Source: Leptospira sp. GIMC2001 (GTDB taxonomy: Bacteria; Spirochaetota; Leptospiria; Leptospirales; Leptospiraceae). Taken from it: DNA of 64,000 nt. The notes below the pieces were generated by a model that was not told where the DNA came from, ran no database searches, and worked only from the letters and a program-made list of their open reading frames with translations. Position numbers and translations under genes: made by a program. Shown piece by piece: positions 8,991 to 17,755 of this stretch (positions are counted from its first letter, which is position 1; the number at the start of each line of letters is the position of its first letter). Location: contig NZ_CP115468.1 of NCBI RefSeq assembly GCF_028462125.1, positions 3,403,559 through 3,467,558 on the forward strand, in the 5' to 3' direction.

Positions 8991-9709
8991 TCAAAGAACT
9001 CTTCATCCTCCGCAGGAAGTCCTTGTGGGAATCCTTTCTTAGCAGGTTCGACATCTTTGTATTTGTGCTTATCCTTCATTGAGATCACGCGAACTTTTTT
9101 GAATGTTCCATTGCCTTCTGATCTGGTAAATACTTTCTCATCCTCTTGCAGCGCCATATGAATGATTCTTCTTTCAAAAGGATTCATTGGTTCAAGCAAT
9201 CTTGACTTTCCAGTTTTTACTACTTGAGATGCAACAGATTTACCTAATCGAATGAGCGATAATTCCCTCTTATCTCGGTAAGATTCGATGTCCAAGACAA
9301 TTTTCCTTCCATGTCGAATCTTGGAATCAACCATAAGATTCAGAATGAATTGAAGAGCATCAAGGGTGGATCCTCTCTTGCCAATGATCAACCCTGATTC
9401 TTTACTTGCAAGTTCAACATAGATCTTGCCATCAACATCACCCATACCAACAACTTCTGCATCAATATCCATCTTATTCAAAATTGTAAGAATCACACCA
9501 TGTATGATCTTTTCAGATGGTATATCTTTGTTCGAGACGTAAGCACGAACGACTGCTGGTTTTTTCTGAGTGATTCCAAGAAATCCAGATTTACCAGATT
9601 CTACGACTTCAAACCTAAGATCACCTGGTTCCAATCGTAGAGTTTTAAGCGTAATTTCTTCTGCTTCTGATCTAGATTTTCCTTCTGCTTCGAAAATATA
9701 ATTATTCAT
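8987..9709 (-). CDS. jag: Jag / KhpB-like RNA-binding protein
   Basis: 240 residues with the three-part Jag layout: an N-terminal Jag_N domain (about 1-50, [16 protein letters not shown], with GFLGI), a KH domain (about 80-155, containing the GxxG loop in [14 protein letters not shown]), and an R3H domain (about 160-225, [15 protein letters not shown]). The order Jag_N-KH-R3H and the position directly after yidC are conserved across bacteria. It binds RNA and in Gram-positives affects cell division and elongation; the role in spirochetes is unknown. Its stop overlaps mnmE. Confidence 0.93.
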   Translation of the reverse strand: MNNYIFEAEGKSRSEAEEITLKTLRLEPGDLRFEVVESGKSGFLGITQKKPAVVRAYVSNKDIPSEKIIHGVILTILNKMDIDAEVVGMGDVDGKIYVELASKESGLIIGKRGSTLDALQFILNLMVDSKIRHGRKIVLDIESYRDKRELSLIRLGKSVASQVVKTGKSRLLEPMNPFERRIIHMALQEDEKVFTRSEGNGTFKKVRVISMKDKHKYKDVEPAKKGFPQGLPAEDEEFFE

Positions 9710-9726
9710 ATTTATCCTCTAAATAT

Positions 9727-11691
9727 TTATTTCTTTCTTCGTCCGCGTGGTGGCGGTGTTCTGCGAACAGCTGGCTTCTGATTATTAGCACTCGGAAGAT
9801 TGCTTGCTTTGCCATCACCTGAATCAGATAATTTTTTCAATTTAGCATCTTTTCCAAATTTATTAGTCCATAACTGTTGCAAGATGGACAAAATGTTCTG
9901 CATCGTCCAATAAAGAGTAACTCCAGCAGGCATAGCCCAGAAAAAATACAACATGATGACTGGCATAAAATACATCATCATCTTCTGATTAGGATCTGCA
10001 GTAGAAACTGTGAGTCTAGATTGTAGGAATTGAGAACCAACCATTACAAGTGGCAATGCATTGATATTCAATCCACCCATACCAAACATTGCAGGCAATT
10101 GATAGATCGTATCTGGTTCACTGAGATCATTCACCCAGAGAAAAGGAGATTCCCATAAGTCCACTGTGTCAGAGAAAGCTGTATACAATGCGATAAAGAT
10201 CGGAATCTGGATCAGCATCGGAAGACATCCGCCCATTGGGTTCACTTTGTTCTTCTTATACAACTCCATGATTTTTTGTTGTTTAACTTGTGGATCTTTT
10301 TCGTATTTTTCATTGATTTCTTTGATCTGAGGTGAGAGCTCTTGCATCTTCTTCATGCTCTCAGCTTGCTTCTGATTCAATGGAAAGAAGGCAAGCTTGA
10401 ACAAAATCGCAAAAATAATAATTCCCCAACCATAATTCGGAATCACATATGTATAGATTTTCTTGAGAATCCATACAATTCCATTTCTGAATGGAGTGGT
10501 AAGTCCTTGATTGAAAGACTTATCCAATGCATCACTTAACCCAACGAAGATGGATTGTTTATTCTGTTTAGGATCAATTTTCGGATCCCGAAAAGCCATT
10601 CCGTCCGCTTCTCTGATTCCAACATAGGCAGCATAGTCAAAACTCTCGGACTTTCCAGGCTCAATCACTAAACTGTCATAAATCATTAAGACACCTGTTC
10701 TGTTCTTCGCACGGTTGTCCAACAAAACACCATCCGGTTTGTTCTCACCTAATGGGTCTAATACGGCAATAAAATATCGACTTCCGGTTCCCGCGAAGTC
10801 CAAGCCTTCACCAGTTCCTTTCTGGATTTCAAATCGATTATCTTCTGGCTTACTTCCAAAAAAATTGGAAAAGAAACCTTCAGTTGTAGTTCCATCCAAA
10901 TAGTCTTTGAAAGATCCATCAAGATAGTAGTATCGAAAAAAGTTTGCCATATCTCGATCACTCATATCATCTTGAGCCTTAGTTACAGGGCCAAGGCTTC
11001 CGAAGGATCGAAAATATAGATTTCTTTTTTTGTCAGCAAGAGTTATTACATTGTTTGAACGGTTTACAATTTCCATTTTGTAGGAAAAATAATTCTCATC
11101 TGGAAAAAATTTAAATATTTTGCGAAGTAAATAACTTTTATCTAGAGACAAACCTTCGAAAGTGATGGTTAGATTTTCTTTATCAAAACTTCCAGCAAAG
11201 TTGATTCCGTTAAAATCCGAGCTAGGAATATTTTCTTTATCAAAAATCGGATTGAAATCAAATCCATTGCCTCTCGAAATTTCAATTGCTTGGTACTTTT
11301 CACCATCGAATTCGATCGTATGTTTATCTGGATCTTTAACAATTTGAAGCTCAGTACCATCTGGTTCTTTATGGTTCTTTATATAGAATTGATTGATCTT
11401 ACCGCCAAGTGAACTTAATTCAATTAAGTATGGTGCTGTCTTAATATAGAATTTTTTGACAGAACTTGGATCTACAGGTTTGATATCCGCACTAACGACT
11501 GGTTTGATTTCAGATTTTTTCGGATTCTCTGCAGCCTTTTCAGCTTCTTGTGATTCTGTCAATGCATCCGATTGCGCAGATTCATCTTGTTTGGTGATTG
11601 GTTCAGGTGGGAAAAAGACATACTGGATGCCCATCCATATACCTAAACTTAAGAATAACGCTAGAAATAATCGACCTTGTCTATCTTGCAT
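9727..11691 (-). CDS. yidC: Membrane protein insertase YidC
   Basis: 654 residues, long like the diderm form. An N-terminal anchor (about 7-25) is followed by a low-complexity linker, a large periplasmic P1 domain (about 80-370) and the conserved five-helix insertase core (about 400-610). The core holds [20 protein letters not shown], the cytoplasmic coiled-coil hairpin rich in M, Q and [21 protein letters not shown], and [14 protein letters not shown]. The basic tail ([12 protein letters not shown]) probably contacts ribosomes. YidC inserts and folds inner-membrane proteins with or without SecYEG. The gene follows yidD by three bases, within the rpmH operon. Confidence 0.97.
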   Translation of the reverse strand: MQDRQGRLFLALFLSLGIWMGIQYVFFPPEPITKQDESAQSDALTESQEAEKAAENPKKSEIKPVVSADIKPVDPSSVKKFYIKTAPYLIELSSLGGKINQFYIKNHKEPDGTELQIVKDPDKHTIEFDGEKYQAIEISRGNGFDFNPIFDKENIPSSDFNGINFAGSFDKENLTITFEGLSLDKSYLLRKIFKFFPDENYFSYKMEIVNRSNNVITLADKKRNLYFRSFGSLGPVTKAQDDMSDRDMANFFRYYYLDGSFKDYLDGTTTEGFFSNFFGSKPEDNRFEIQKGTGEGLDFAGTGSRYFIAVLDPLGENKPDGVLLDNRAKNRTGVLMIYDSLVIEPGKSESFDYAAYVGIREADGMAFRDPKIDPKQNKQSIFVGLSDALDKSFNQGLTTPFRNGIVWILKKIYTYVIPNYGWGIIIFAILFKLAFFPLNQKQAESMKKMQELSPQIKEINEKYEKDPQVKQQKIMELYKKNKVNPMGGCLPMLIQIPIFIALYTAFSDTVDLWESPFLWVNDLSEPDTIYQLPAMFGMGGLNINALPLVMVGSQFLQSRLTVSTADPNQKMMMYFMPVIMLYFFWAMPAGVTLYWTMQNILSILQQLWTNKFGKDAKLKKLSDSGDGKASNLPSANNQKPAVRRTPPPRGRRKK

Positions 11692-11694
11692 AAT

Positions 11695-11922
11695 TTAACT
11701 CTTTTTAGTTGGAAGTGGTAGTGGATCCTCATACCCTTGGGACAGAGGATTGCAGCGAAGTATCCTATGAATGCTAAGATACATCGCTTTAGGAAAGGAA
11801 TAATTTTGAAATGCTAACATGCTATAATCGGAACAAGTAGGAGTGAAGCGACAGGCACCTGGTAGAAGTGGCGAAATGAACTTTTTGTACAACCCAATAA
11901 GAAATATAAAAATTCGGTTCAT
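11695..11922 (-). CDS. yidD: YidD membrane protein insertion efficiency factor
   Basis: 75 residues, the typical length. The conserved core is LYKKFISPLLPGACRFTPTC followed by SDYSMLAFQ, with the invariant cysteines, and then RILRCNPLSQGYEDPLP. An amphipathic N-terminal helix associates with the inner membrane. YidD is thought to help YidC-dependent insertion. Its ATG overlaps the rnpA stop codon (ATGA), indicating translational coupling. Confidence 0.95.
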   Translation of the reverse strand: MNRIFIFLIGLYKKFISPLLPGACRFTPTCSDYSMLAFQNYSFPKAMYLSIHRILRCNPLSQGYEDPLPLPTKKS

Positions 11923-12248
11923 TTTTCCATTTTCCTAAGAGCCTTAGCAAGTAATTGCACACGATCAGGAAATTCCAACTTTTCGATTGCCTTATTGGCG
12001 ATCACTGCGATGTCGAAACCGTTGGGAAAGTTCTTTTCGTTTTCGAAGCTGATTGCTCGAAGAATCCTTTTCGTTCGGTTACGATCTACGGCTCTGCGAG
12101 ATGATCGATCTGAGCAGTAGAGGAGCTCGGTATGTCCAAGCTGGTTGTTCGTATAAAGGACTGTGATCGGAAATTGGGAAATTTTCTTAGATTTCTTGAA
12201 AAGATCCCGAATTCTGGTCCTATTCCTGAGTGTGTCCGTAATCCTAAT
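11919..12248 (-). CDS. rnpA: Ribonuclease P protein component RnpA (non-canonical start)
   Basis: The frame upstream of yidD encodes a clear RnpA: the substrate-binding N-terminal segment (TLRNRTRIRDLFKKSKKISQF), the RNR signature in AVDRNRTKRILRA, and the C-terminal FDIAVIANKAI strand. The protein binds the catalytic RNase P RNA and aids 5' maturation of tRNA. The frame has no ATG, GTG or TTG in its N-terminal half and is closed upstream by two stops in the same frame (TAA at 12272-12270 and 12266-12264). I therefore propose ATT, either at 12248-12246 or at 12242-12240; the latter lies eight bases after AGAAG. From 12248 the product is 109 residues, a normal RnpA length. Start uncertain, identity firm. 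Confidence 0.85.
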   Translation of the reverse strand: MRITDTLRNRTRIRDLFKKSKKISQFPITVLYTNNQLGHTELLYCSDRSSRRAVDRNRTKRILRAISFENEKNFPNGFDIAVIANKAIEKLEFPDRVQLLAKALRKMEK

Positions 12249-12269
12249 TGCTTCTTTTAGTCGTTACTC

Positions 12270-12431
12270 TTAGAATTTACGTCCGACTTTCTCATCAGAA
12301 ACGGTCAATTTGTGTCGACCCTTCTTTCTTCTTCTTGAGAGGACATTACGTCCTCCTACAGTCGCCATTCTGGCACGAAAACCATGGGTTCTTGCCCTTC
12401 TGATCTTAGATGGTTGAAAAGTTCTTTTCAT
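12270..12431 (-). CDS. rpmH: 50S ribosomal protein L34
   Basis: A 53-residue basic protein beginning [20 protein letters not shown] and continuing through [19 protein letters not shown], an unmistakable L34, with a slightly longer C-terminal tail ([13 protein letters not shown]) than the usual 44-46 residues. AGGA lies about seven bases before the ATG. It is the first gene of the operon rpmH-rnpA-yidD-yidC-jag-mnmE. In many bacteria dnaA and oriC lie just upstream; here there is only a short spacer and a lipoprotein gene. Confidence 0.97.
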   Translation of the reverse strand: MKRTFQPSKIRRARTHGFRARMATVGGRNVLSRRRKKGRHKLTVSDEKVGRKF

Positions 12432-12754
12432 GAGAATTCCTATTTATAAATAAATGCAGGCTGAATTTCCATCCTCCTGTGAGATTCTGCTGGGTCAATG
12501 CGATTTTTTTCAAACCATCCAATTTGGAAAATCATTCCGGCAAAAAATTCTCATGAAGATGTATGAATTATGTCTCATTAAAATTGATATAGAAAATTCC
12601 AGATTTTTATTGTCGAATTAGAAGAAGAATTGAAAGAAGAATCAGCATTTTTTATGATTGAAATTTTTTAGATGTAGGAAAAAATTACATTGATATATTA
12701 GAATTTTAAAGTATTTCATTGTATCGAAATTTTTTAATTCAGGGAAATGGAGAA
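12432..12754. other. Divergent spacer between rpmH and a lipoprotein gene
   Basis: This 323-base AT-rich stretch holds no recognisable gene. It must contain the promoter of the rpmH operon and that of the plus-strand lipoprotein. On the minus strand AGGAGG (12478-12473) directly abuts an ATG opening a ten-codon frame (12472-12440, [10 protein letters not shown]) that stops eight bases before rpmH. A 12-bp inverted repeat pairs the rpmH start region (12427-12438) with 12546-12557. I see no DnaA-box cluster and no dnaA fragment. Confidence 0.5.
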
Positions 12755-14494
12755 GTGAAAAAATTTATTATTGCGTTGTTGATTATTTTTAGCTCTACTC
12801 ATTGCATATTGTTCAACGAAAATGATCTGGATCCCAATAGCGAACTTTCCCTTTTACTACAACTTTCCCGCTTATTTGGAACCAGTTCACCGGATATTCA
12901 ATCATTTGGCTATTTATTAGAAGTCACGCCGAAACAAAATGGCTCAGCTATACCTAATGCATATATCCAAGTTCACAAAGTTTCCGAGGACGCAGAAATT
13001 CCCACGTCAATTTCTGATCAATTTGAATTTGAGAGTTTTATAGGAACCTTTCTTCAAAATCCGGATAACCAAACCAAAATCTATCTAGAAGATCTTGGAA
13101 CCTACAGATTTGATATTTATGAATTCTTAGACCCGGACACATTTTTGTTGGCGTCCTACATAGGAACTCTCAGTGAGGAATCGTCTGGACTTAATCTTAC
13201 AATGCTGGGTAACTTTCCTACAGAATTCACTTGGGATTCAAATAGCCTATCCAAGATTCCAAAGAGAAATTATGATTCCTATCAATTTATATATGAAGGA
13301 ACTGTTGAATTTTTGGGCAGTGTTAATGGAACAAACTATTCGCATATTCGAATATGCTTTAATAAAGATCTCAAGATGGGAATAGGATCATTATCACTTA
13401 AGGCATATCCAATGATTATTTCTACTAAGAATGGAATCGAATTTTCCACCAAAGTGATTTATGATTTTAGTATTGATGCTGTATTATCGGCAACTCCAAC
13501 ATTCTCCTCTTTTGATCTACACAATTACACGGTAGCGGGAAATGAAATTGTCCTGATGTATGAATTGATAGAGAATGGAAATGCAGAATCTTATAAACTA
13601 GTCAGAATTCCAGCAGACGATCTCCAGAATCTTGTAGTTTCAACGATAGCGCCAAGGGGAATTGGAAATACGCAAATAAATGGAGGCCTATTCTATTATT
13701 TTGGTGGTAAAATTATTTATTTAGAAGAAGACAATACATCTCAACCACAAGTTAGAACTGATTCGAATTTTTTTGATCCTGCAAGTGTCAATGAAGAATT
13801 GACGGATTGGAACGGACCTTTTTCTCCATTTCAAAATGGAGCTATCAGTAAACGATTTTTTCTAGGAAATTCTTTAGTTGGATTATCGAATGCGTCATGC
13901 ACTCCCACAGGAGGTTATTTCATCCTCAATTCAGATCTATCTTTTGCAACACCTGAATCTTACACGAATATTACTCCACTGGGTGGCAGTCCCAGCTGTG
14001 ATTGGATAGCACATCCAAATCAAATTTTATTGTATGAACAAGATTCCGTTGGAACGGCTGTTCGAATTTCTACAACTTCGGATTCCATTCCCAATACATT
14101 AACATTTACAAATGCAATATCTTATTCGACTTCTTACACTACCAATCTTTCGCCAGGCGGATTCAGATACAATACAACCAAAACGATCTTTGAATATGAA
14201 CGTGACGAAAGTGGGGTGCTCATTGAGTTCAGTAATACTGATAATAGCTTTCGTAACCTAAACTACCCCGCTTCACCGACCGTAATACCTGGTTTGACCA
14301 CAGGCAGTTTTTCATTTTCTCAAAACTGCGATTTCATCAATGATCGAATTTTTTGCTTTGATAAACCTCAATATTCTGACCCGATTGATGAAACAAATTT
14401 TCGAACGAACGACCTAACTTTTAGTTATTCGGACGATGGAATCAATTGGACGAATTGGGAACCAGTCGTGTTAGAACCTGCAAGACAAAATTGA
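12755..14494 (+). CDS. Predicted lipoprotein, tandem paralogue 1
   Basis: 579 residues from a GTG start at 12755, chosen because GGAGAA stands just upstream and because it gives a clean signal peptide (VKKFIIALLIIFSSTHC) with a spirochetal-type lipobox and Cys near residue 17. A TTG at 12719 would add twelve non-signal residues. After the Cys comes an acidic motif, LDPNSELSLLLQLSRLF, that is repeated in the next gene. The remainder is rich in beta-strand and in Asn, Ser and Thr, with phrases like SDDGINWTNWEP near the C-terminus that resemble a beta-propeller or sialidase-type blade. I recognise no enzyme domain. It is probably an outer-membrane lipoprotein of unknown function. Confidence 0.75.
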   Translation: MKKFIIALLIIFSSTHCILFNENDLDPNSELSLLLQLSRLFGTSSPDIQSFGYLLEVTPKQNGSAIPNAYIQVHKVSEDAEIPTSISDQFEFESFIGTFLQNPDNQTKIYLEDLGTYRFDIYEFLDPDTFLLASYIGTLSEESSGLNLTMLGNFPTEFTWDSNSLSKIPKRNYDSYQFIYEGTVEFLGSVNGTNYSHIRICFNKDLKMGIGSLSLKAYPMIISTKNGIEFSTKVIYDFSIDAVLSATPTFSSFDLHNYTVAGNEIVLMYELIENGNAESYKLVRIPADDLQNLVVSTIAPRGIGNTQINGGLFYYFGGKIIYLEEDNTSQPQVRTDSNFFDPASVNEELTDWNGPFSPFQNGAISKRFFLGNSLVGLSNASCTPTGGYFILNSDLSFATPESYTNITPLGGSPSCDWIAHPNQILLYEQDSVGTAVRISTTSDSIPNTLTFTNAISYSTSYTTNLSPGGFRYNTTKTIFEYERDESGVLIEFSNTDNSFRNLNYPASPTVIPGLTTGSFSFSQNCDFINDRIFCFDKPQYSDPIDETNFRTNDLTFSYSDDGINWTNWEPVVLEPARQN

Positions 14495-14544
14495 ACGATT
14501 GAAATTTCTTGACTTAGTCAAATTAATTCTAAACTTGGCTCTAG

Positions 14545-16332
14545 ATGCCACTTTTCCTAAAAAGATTTATTCTAGCTATTGTTCTATTATCGAATGCGAA
14601 TTGTTTGGTTTTTAAAGAGTCAGAATTTGATCCTAATAGCGATTTCTCCAATCTGCTCAAGCTTTTTGCTTATCTAAACAGAAAAACCTATGAAGTCACG
14701 CTGGAATTGAGTTATAGGAATGCTGGAGTTCCGATGGCTTACCAGACATTTGTTACAGTGGCTGCTGTATCGGAAAATTTTGAATTGCCTGAAATTATAG
14801 AAGAAAGAATACTCGACTCTCCTGATTACAGGCATATCAGCGGGCATTTCCAGTCAGAAAAAGCTAATTTTAACATTACATTAGCCACAATCGGTAAATA
14901 TCGCTTGGACTACTATACCATAAGTGGCGGAATCACTTTCCATGGGTCGCAACTAATTGAAATTACCGATATCTTAAATCCAAATATAAATATTCTTTCA
15001 ACCAAACTAAAAATTTCAGACCACAGCATAACTTTAATAGGAATTGTTAGAAATGAATTATCAGATAAACGATTGTTACCAGGAACAGAAGGAATAGAGT
15101 CTATCGGATACTATGACGGAAAGCATTATTTTTATGGATCTTTCTTGGATCCATCCAAGTTCACTGTTCATTCGAATAGATACACTGTAGGTTACTTTTC
15201 AAAAATTGTATGGTTTGATGAGCAAACTTCAATATGGGAAAGTGTAACTATTCCTAATGCTAGTAGTTTAGAAGTAATTACCATTGATACTAGTACCACA
15301 GATGAAATTCTGATTTCCTTATCAAAACCATTTTATCAAGATGGAAGAATCCATATTTACCTAACAGAAGTTAGAAGAATTAATATCGCAGGAAATACAA
15401 CAGAAAATTTTCGAAATATTAGACTTATAAGCTTTGCGACGGGCAATTCCAAAGAACTACTGATCGAGAATATTTCTTTGCGAGGTCTTGGAAAGAATGC
15501 TTTGATCGACAGTAATTCTTTTCTATTTTCAGGAGAATTTATTTATGTGGAAAATGAAAACAATGTTGCCAGCACAGAAGAATATCGCCGGGACAATAAT
15601 TTTCTAAGAAATGGAAGTACGAATTCTCCGATCGGAAACTCAACTCCTGATTTTACTTATTTTCCTGGGATCACTCTAGCGGAGAGTATATTCTCCCGAA
15701 ACGGTAGCTTATTTCGTGACCTAGGTGGATCTCAATACAGATCATTAAATTCAAGTTTTGCGACAGTAGACGGAACCTATAGCCATCAGGTAAATATGGA
15801 TGCATCATCCGCTTTTAATTTATATGGAAATCCCTACAAATTTTTGTTATTCGAATCAGAAACTAATAATAAACGATATAGAATAACAGCATCTAATTCC
15901 GATCAAACATCGGGAAATATTTTATTCGAAGCAGCAAACGCAACTTCGCCCAAAAATTATTCTAGTGCTATAAGTTTTTATGGAATGGTCTTTTCCTCTT
16001 CCAGATCTTTTATCTCGATCAATGTTGATAATACAGAACCCTATCCGCTAATTAGATTGAATCATAGCAATAACCAATTCACCGACATTTCTCCAATTCC
16101 GACAGCACGAATCGAAGAATCCATTCCCAATTTTCAATACGAATTCAGTGATTCACTTAAGGATCAGTGCACCTTAAGTGAAATAAAATTGTTATGCGTT
16201 TACCAAGTCAGAACTCAGTATTCGCCAAATCAAAGCCTCGGAACTTATCGTTCCACCTTTTATGTCTTCACTGAATCGACCGATGGCACGAATTGGAACC
16301 AATACCAGAAAATCGAGCCCGTAAATAATTGA
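14545..16332 (+). CDS. Predicted lipoprotein, tandem paralogue 2
   Basis: 595 residues with a signal peptide ending LLSNANC and a lipobox Cys near residue 20. FDPNSDFSNLLKLFAYL after the Cys matches LDPNSELSLLLQLSRLF of the upstream gene. Both share an N-terminal Ig-like stretch mentioning VSEN/VSED, IRNISLRGLGKNALI versus APRGIGNTQINGG, the YVENENN / YLEEDNT turn, and the terminal STDGTNWNQYQKIEP versus SDDGINWTNWEPVVL. They are therefore diverged tandem duplicates. No known enzyme motif is seen. The gap to the upstream gene is 50 bases and holds a TTGACT-t-AGTCAA palindrome (14509-14521). Confidence 0.75.
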   Translation: MPLFLKRFILAIVLLSNANCLVFKESEFDPNSDFSNLLKLFAYLNRKTYEVTLELSYRNAGVPMAYQTFVTVAAVSENFELPEIIEERILDSPDYRHISGHFQSEKANFNITLATIGKYRLDYYTISGGITFHGSQLIEITDILNPNINILSTKLKISDHSITLIGIVRNELSDKRLLPGTEGIESIGYYDGKHYFYGSFLDPSKFTVHSNRYTVGYFSKIVWFDEQTSIWESVTIPNASSLEVITIDTSTTDEILISLSKPFYQDGRIHIYLTEVRRINIAGNTTENFRNIRLISFATGNSKELLIENISLRGLGKNALIDSNSFLFSGEFIYVENENNVASTEEYRRDNNFLRNGSTNSPIGNSTPDFTYFPGITLAESIFSRNGSLFRDLGGSQYRSLNSSFATVDGTYSHQVNMDASSAFNLYGNPYKFLLFESETNNKRYRITASNSDQTSGNILFEAANATSPKNYSSAISFYGMVFSSSRSFISINVDNTEPYPLIRLNHSNNQFTDISPIPTARIEESIPNFQYEFSDSLKDQCTLSEIKLLCVYQVRTQYSPNQSLGTYRSTFYVFTESTDGTNWNQYQKIEPVNN

Positions 16333-16334
16333 TT

Positions 16335-16365
16335 GATAAAAATTCCATTCAAATGAATTTTTATC
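16335..16365 (+). terminator. AT-rich hairpin abutting the nitroreductase start codon
   Basis: GATAAAAATTC (16335-16345) pairs perfectly with GAATTTTTATC (16355-16365) around a nine-base loop. The stem begins two bases after the lipoprotein stop and ends one base before the ATG at 16367. Its own 3' arm supplies the T-rich tract, so it could end the lipoprotein transcript. It would also bury any ribosome-binding site of the next gene, so it might instead act on translation. The function is inferred. Confidence 0.5.
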
Positions 16366-16366
16366 G

Positions 16367-17617
16367 ATGGACAAAAATATTTTCAATAGAAGAACTTTTC
16401 TCAAATCAAGCTTACTTGCTTCTGGCCTTATTCTCGCTCCAGATTTTTTAAAAACTTTAAACGCCAAATCAGTAATTGATTTCGGCTATGCCAAAACAGA
16501 TCCACTTGGATATGCCTATCTAAGAGGCATAACAAATCCCATACATCAGATCATCATCGCAGGGATCTCTGCACCTAATTCACACAATACGCAACCTTGG
16601 AAGTTTCGGATACTTTCTGATTCAGCATTTGAAATTTATGCTGATGGAGATAGACAATTGCTTCCTATTGACCCGCTCAATCGTCAACTCTATCATACAC
16701 AAGGAACATTTTTAGAATTTGCCTATTTAGCTTCTAAAGTTATTGGGTACGAATGTAAAATTCAATATTTTCCCAAAGGAGTTGTACAATCTTCAAAATT
16801 CGATAAATTTCCGATAGCAAGGATGGAAATCAAACCAAGCAAAGCTTTGCTCGAAGCACAAAAGATCAATGAATCCAATGGCAATTCGAAACCCAAGCAA
16901 AACTTTGATCCTGAAAGTTTATTCTCCGCAATTGAGAACCGTCAAATGAATCGTGGTTCTTACAAAGGAGAATTCTTAACGGAAGAAGATCTGAATAGAA
17001 TCAATGAGATATCAGCACCTAGCTCTTGTTCGCTGGTTTATTCATTGGGAGAAGAAAAAATCAATGATTTATTGCCGATTTTCAATGAAGCTTTCGTAAA
17101 AGAAATTTCTGATCCAGATAAAAATGAGATCAATCGAATCTGGTTTAGATTATCTAAGGAAGAAATTTATACCAAAAGAGATGGCATCACTTTAGAAGGA
17201 AATGGATTGACCAATCCGATTCTATGGATTGCAAAAACTTTTTTCATGGATATGAGCAAGGAAGGCTGGAATAGTAAATCATCCTTGAAGCAGTCTTCTG
17301 AATCTTTTGCTAATTCGATTCAATCCAGTAAAGCTCTCGTATTTTTTGTAACCAATGGAATTGATAACGAAAAAACATGGATAGATGTCGGACGAGATTT
17401 TGCCCGCTATACATTGGCTGTCGCAAAAGAAGGCGTCGCATTTCATACAATGAACCAAGCGTTTGTTGATAGTCCGGAAAGCAATGTTTTCCAAGAACAA
17501 TTCAAATCAAAACTAGGTTTGAAATCTCGCTCTGTAATTCAACTTGCGGGTAGACTTGGCAAAGCAGATCTATCATTTGTCAGTCCACGAAGAGATTTAA
17601 ATGAATTTCTGAAATAG
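16367..17617 (+). CDS. Tat-exported nitroreductase-family oxidoreductase
   Basis: 416 residues. The N-terminus carries a twin-arginine signal (NRRTFLKSSLLASGLILAP), so the protein should fold with cofactor and then cross the inner membrane. The body resembles Acg-like FMN-binding nitroreductases: AGISAPNSHNTQPWKFRI is the typical N-terminal flavin-contact segment, and ENRQMNRGSYKGEFL is the second conserved block. A C-terminal segment (VGRDFARYTLAVAKEGVAFH) completes the fold. The substrate is unknown. There is no obvious Shine-Dalgarno because a hairpin occupies the upstream bases. Confidence 0.78.
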   Translation: MDKNIFNRRTFLKSSLLASGLILAPDFLKTLNAKSVIDFGYAKTDPLGYAYLRGITNPIHQIIIAGISAPNSHNTQPWKFRILSDSAFEIYADGDRQLLPIDPLNRQLYHTQGTFLEFAYLASKVIGYECKIQYFPKGVVQSSKFDKFPIARMEIKPSKALLEAQKINESNGNSKPKQNFDPESLFSAIENRQMNRGSYKGEFLTEEDLNRINEISAPSSCSLVYSLGEEKINDLLPIFNEAFVKEISDPDKNEINRIWFRLSKEEIYTKRDGITLEGNGLTNPILWIAKTFFMDMSKEGWNSKSSLKQSSESFANSIQSSKALVFFVTNGIDNEKTWIDVGRDFARYTLAVAKEGVAFHTMNQAFVDSPESNVFQEQFKSKLGLKSRSVIQLAGRLGKADLSFVSPRRDLNEFLK

Positions 17618-17755
17618 TCCCTATTCAATTTATTTATAATTTTCTAATCAATGATTGGAAAAATCCCAGTACTATGGATTATGAGAAGATTGCGAAATTG
17701 TCTTTTTTATCATTGAGAGGGAACTTCAACTTATAAAATCGGGTATATAAATCTA

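Noticed and set aside
12546..12620. Short plus-strand frame starting at the inverted copy of the rpmH start
   Set aside because: About 22 codons, no ribosome-binding site and no similarity beyond the 12-bp repeat.
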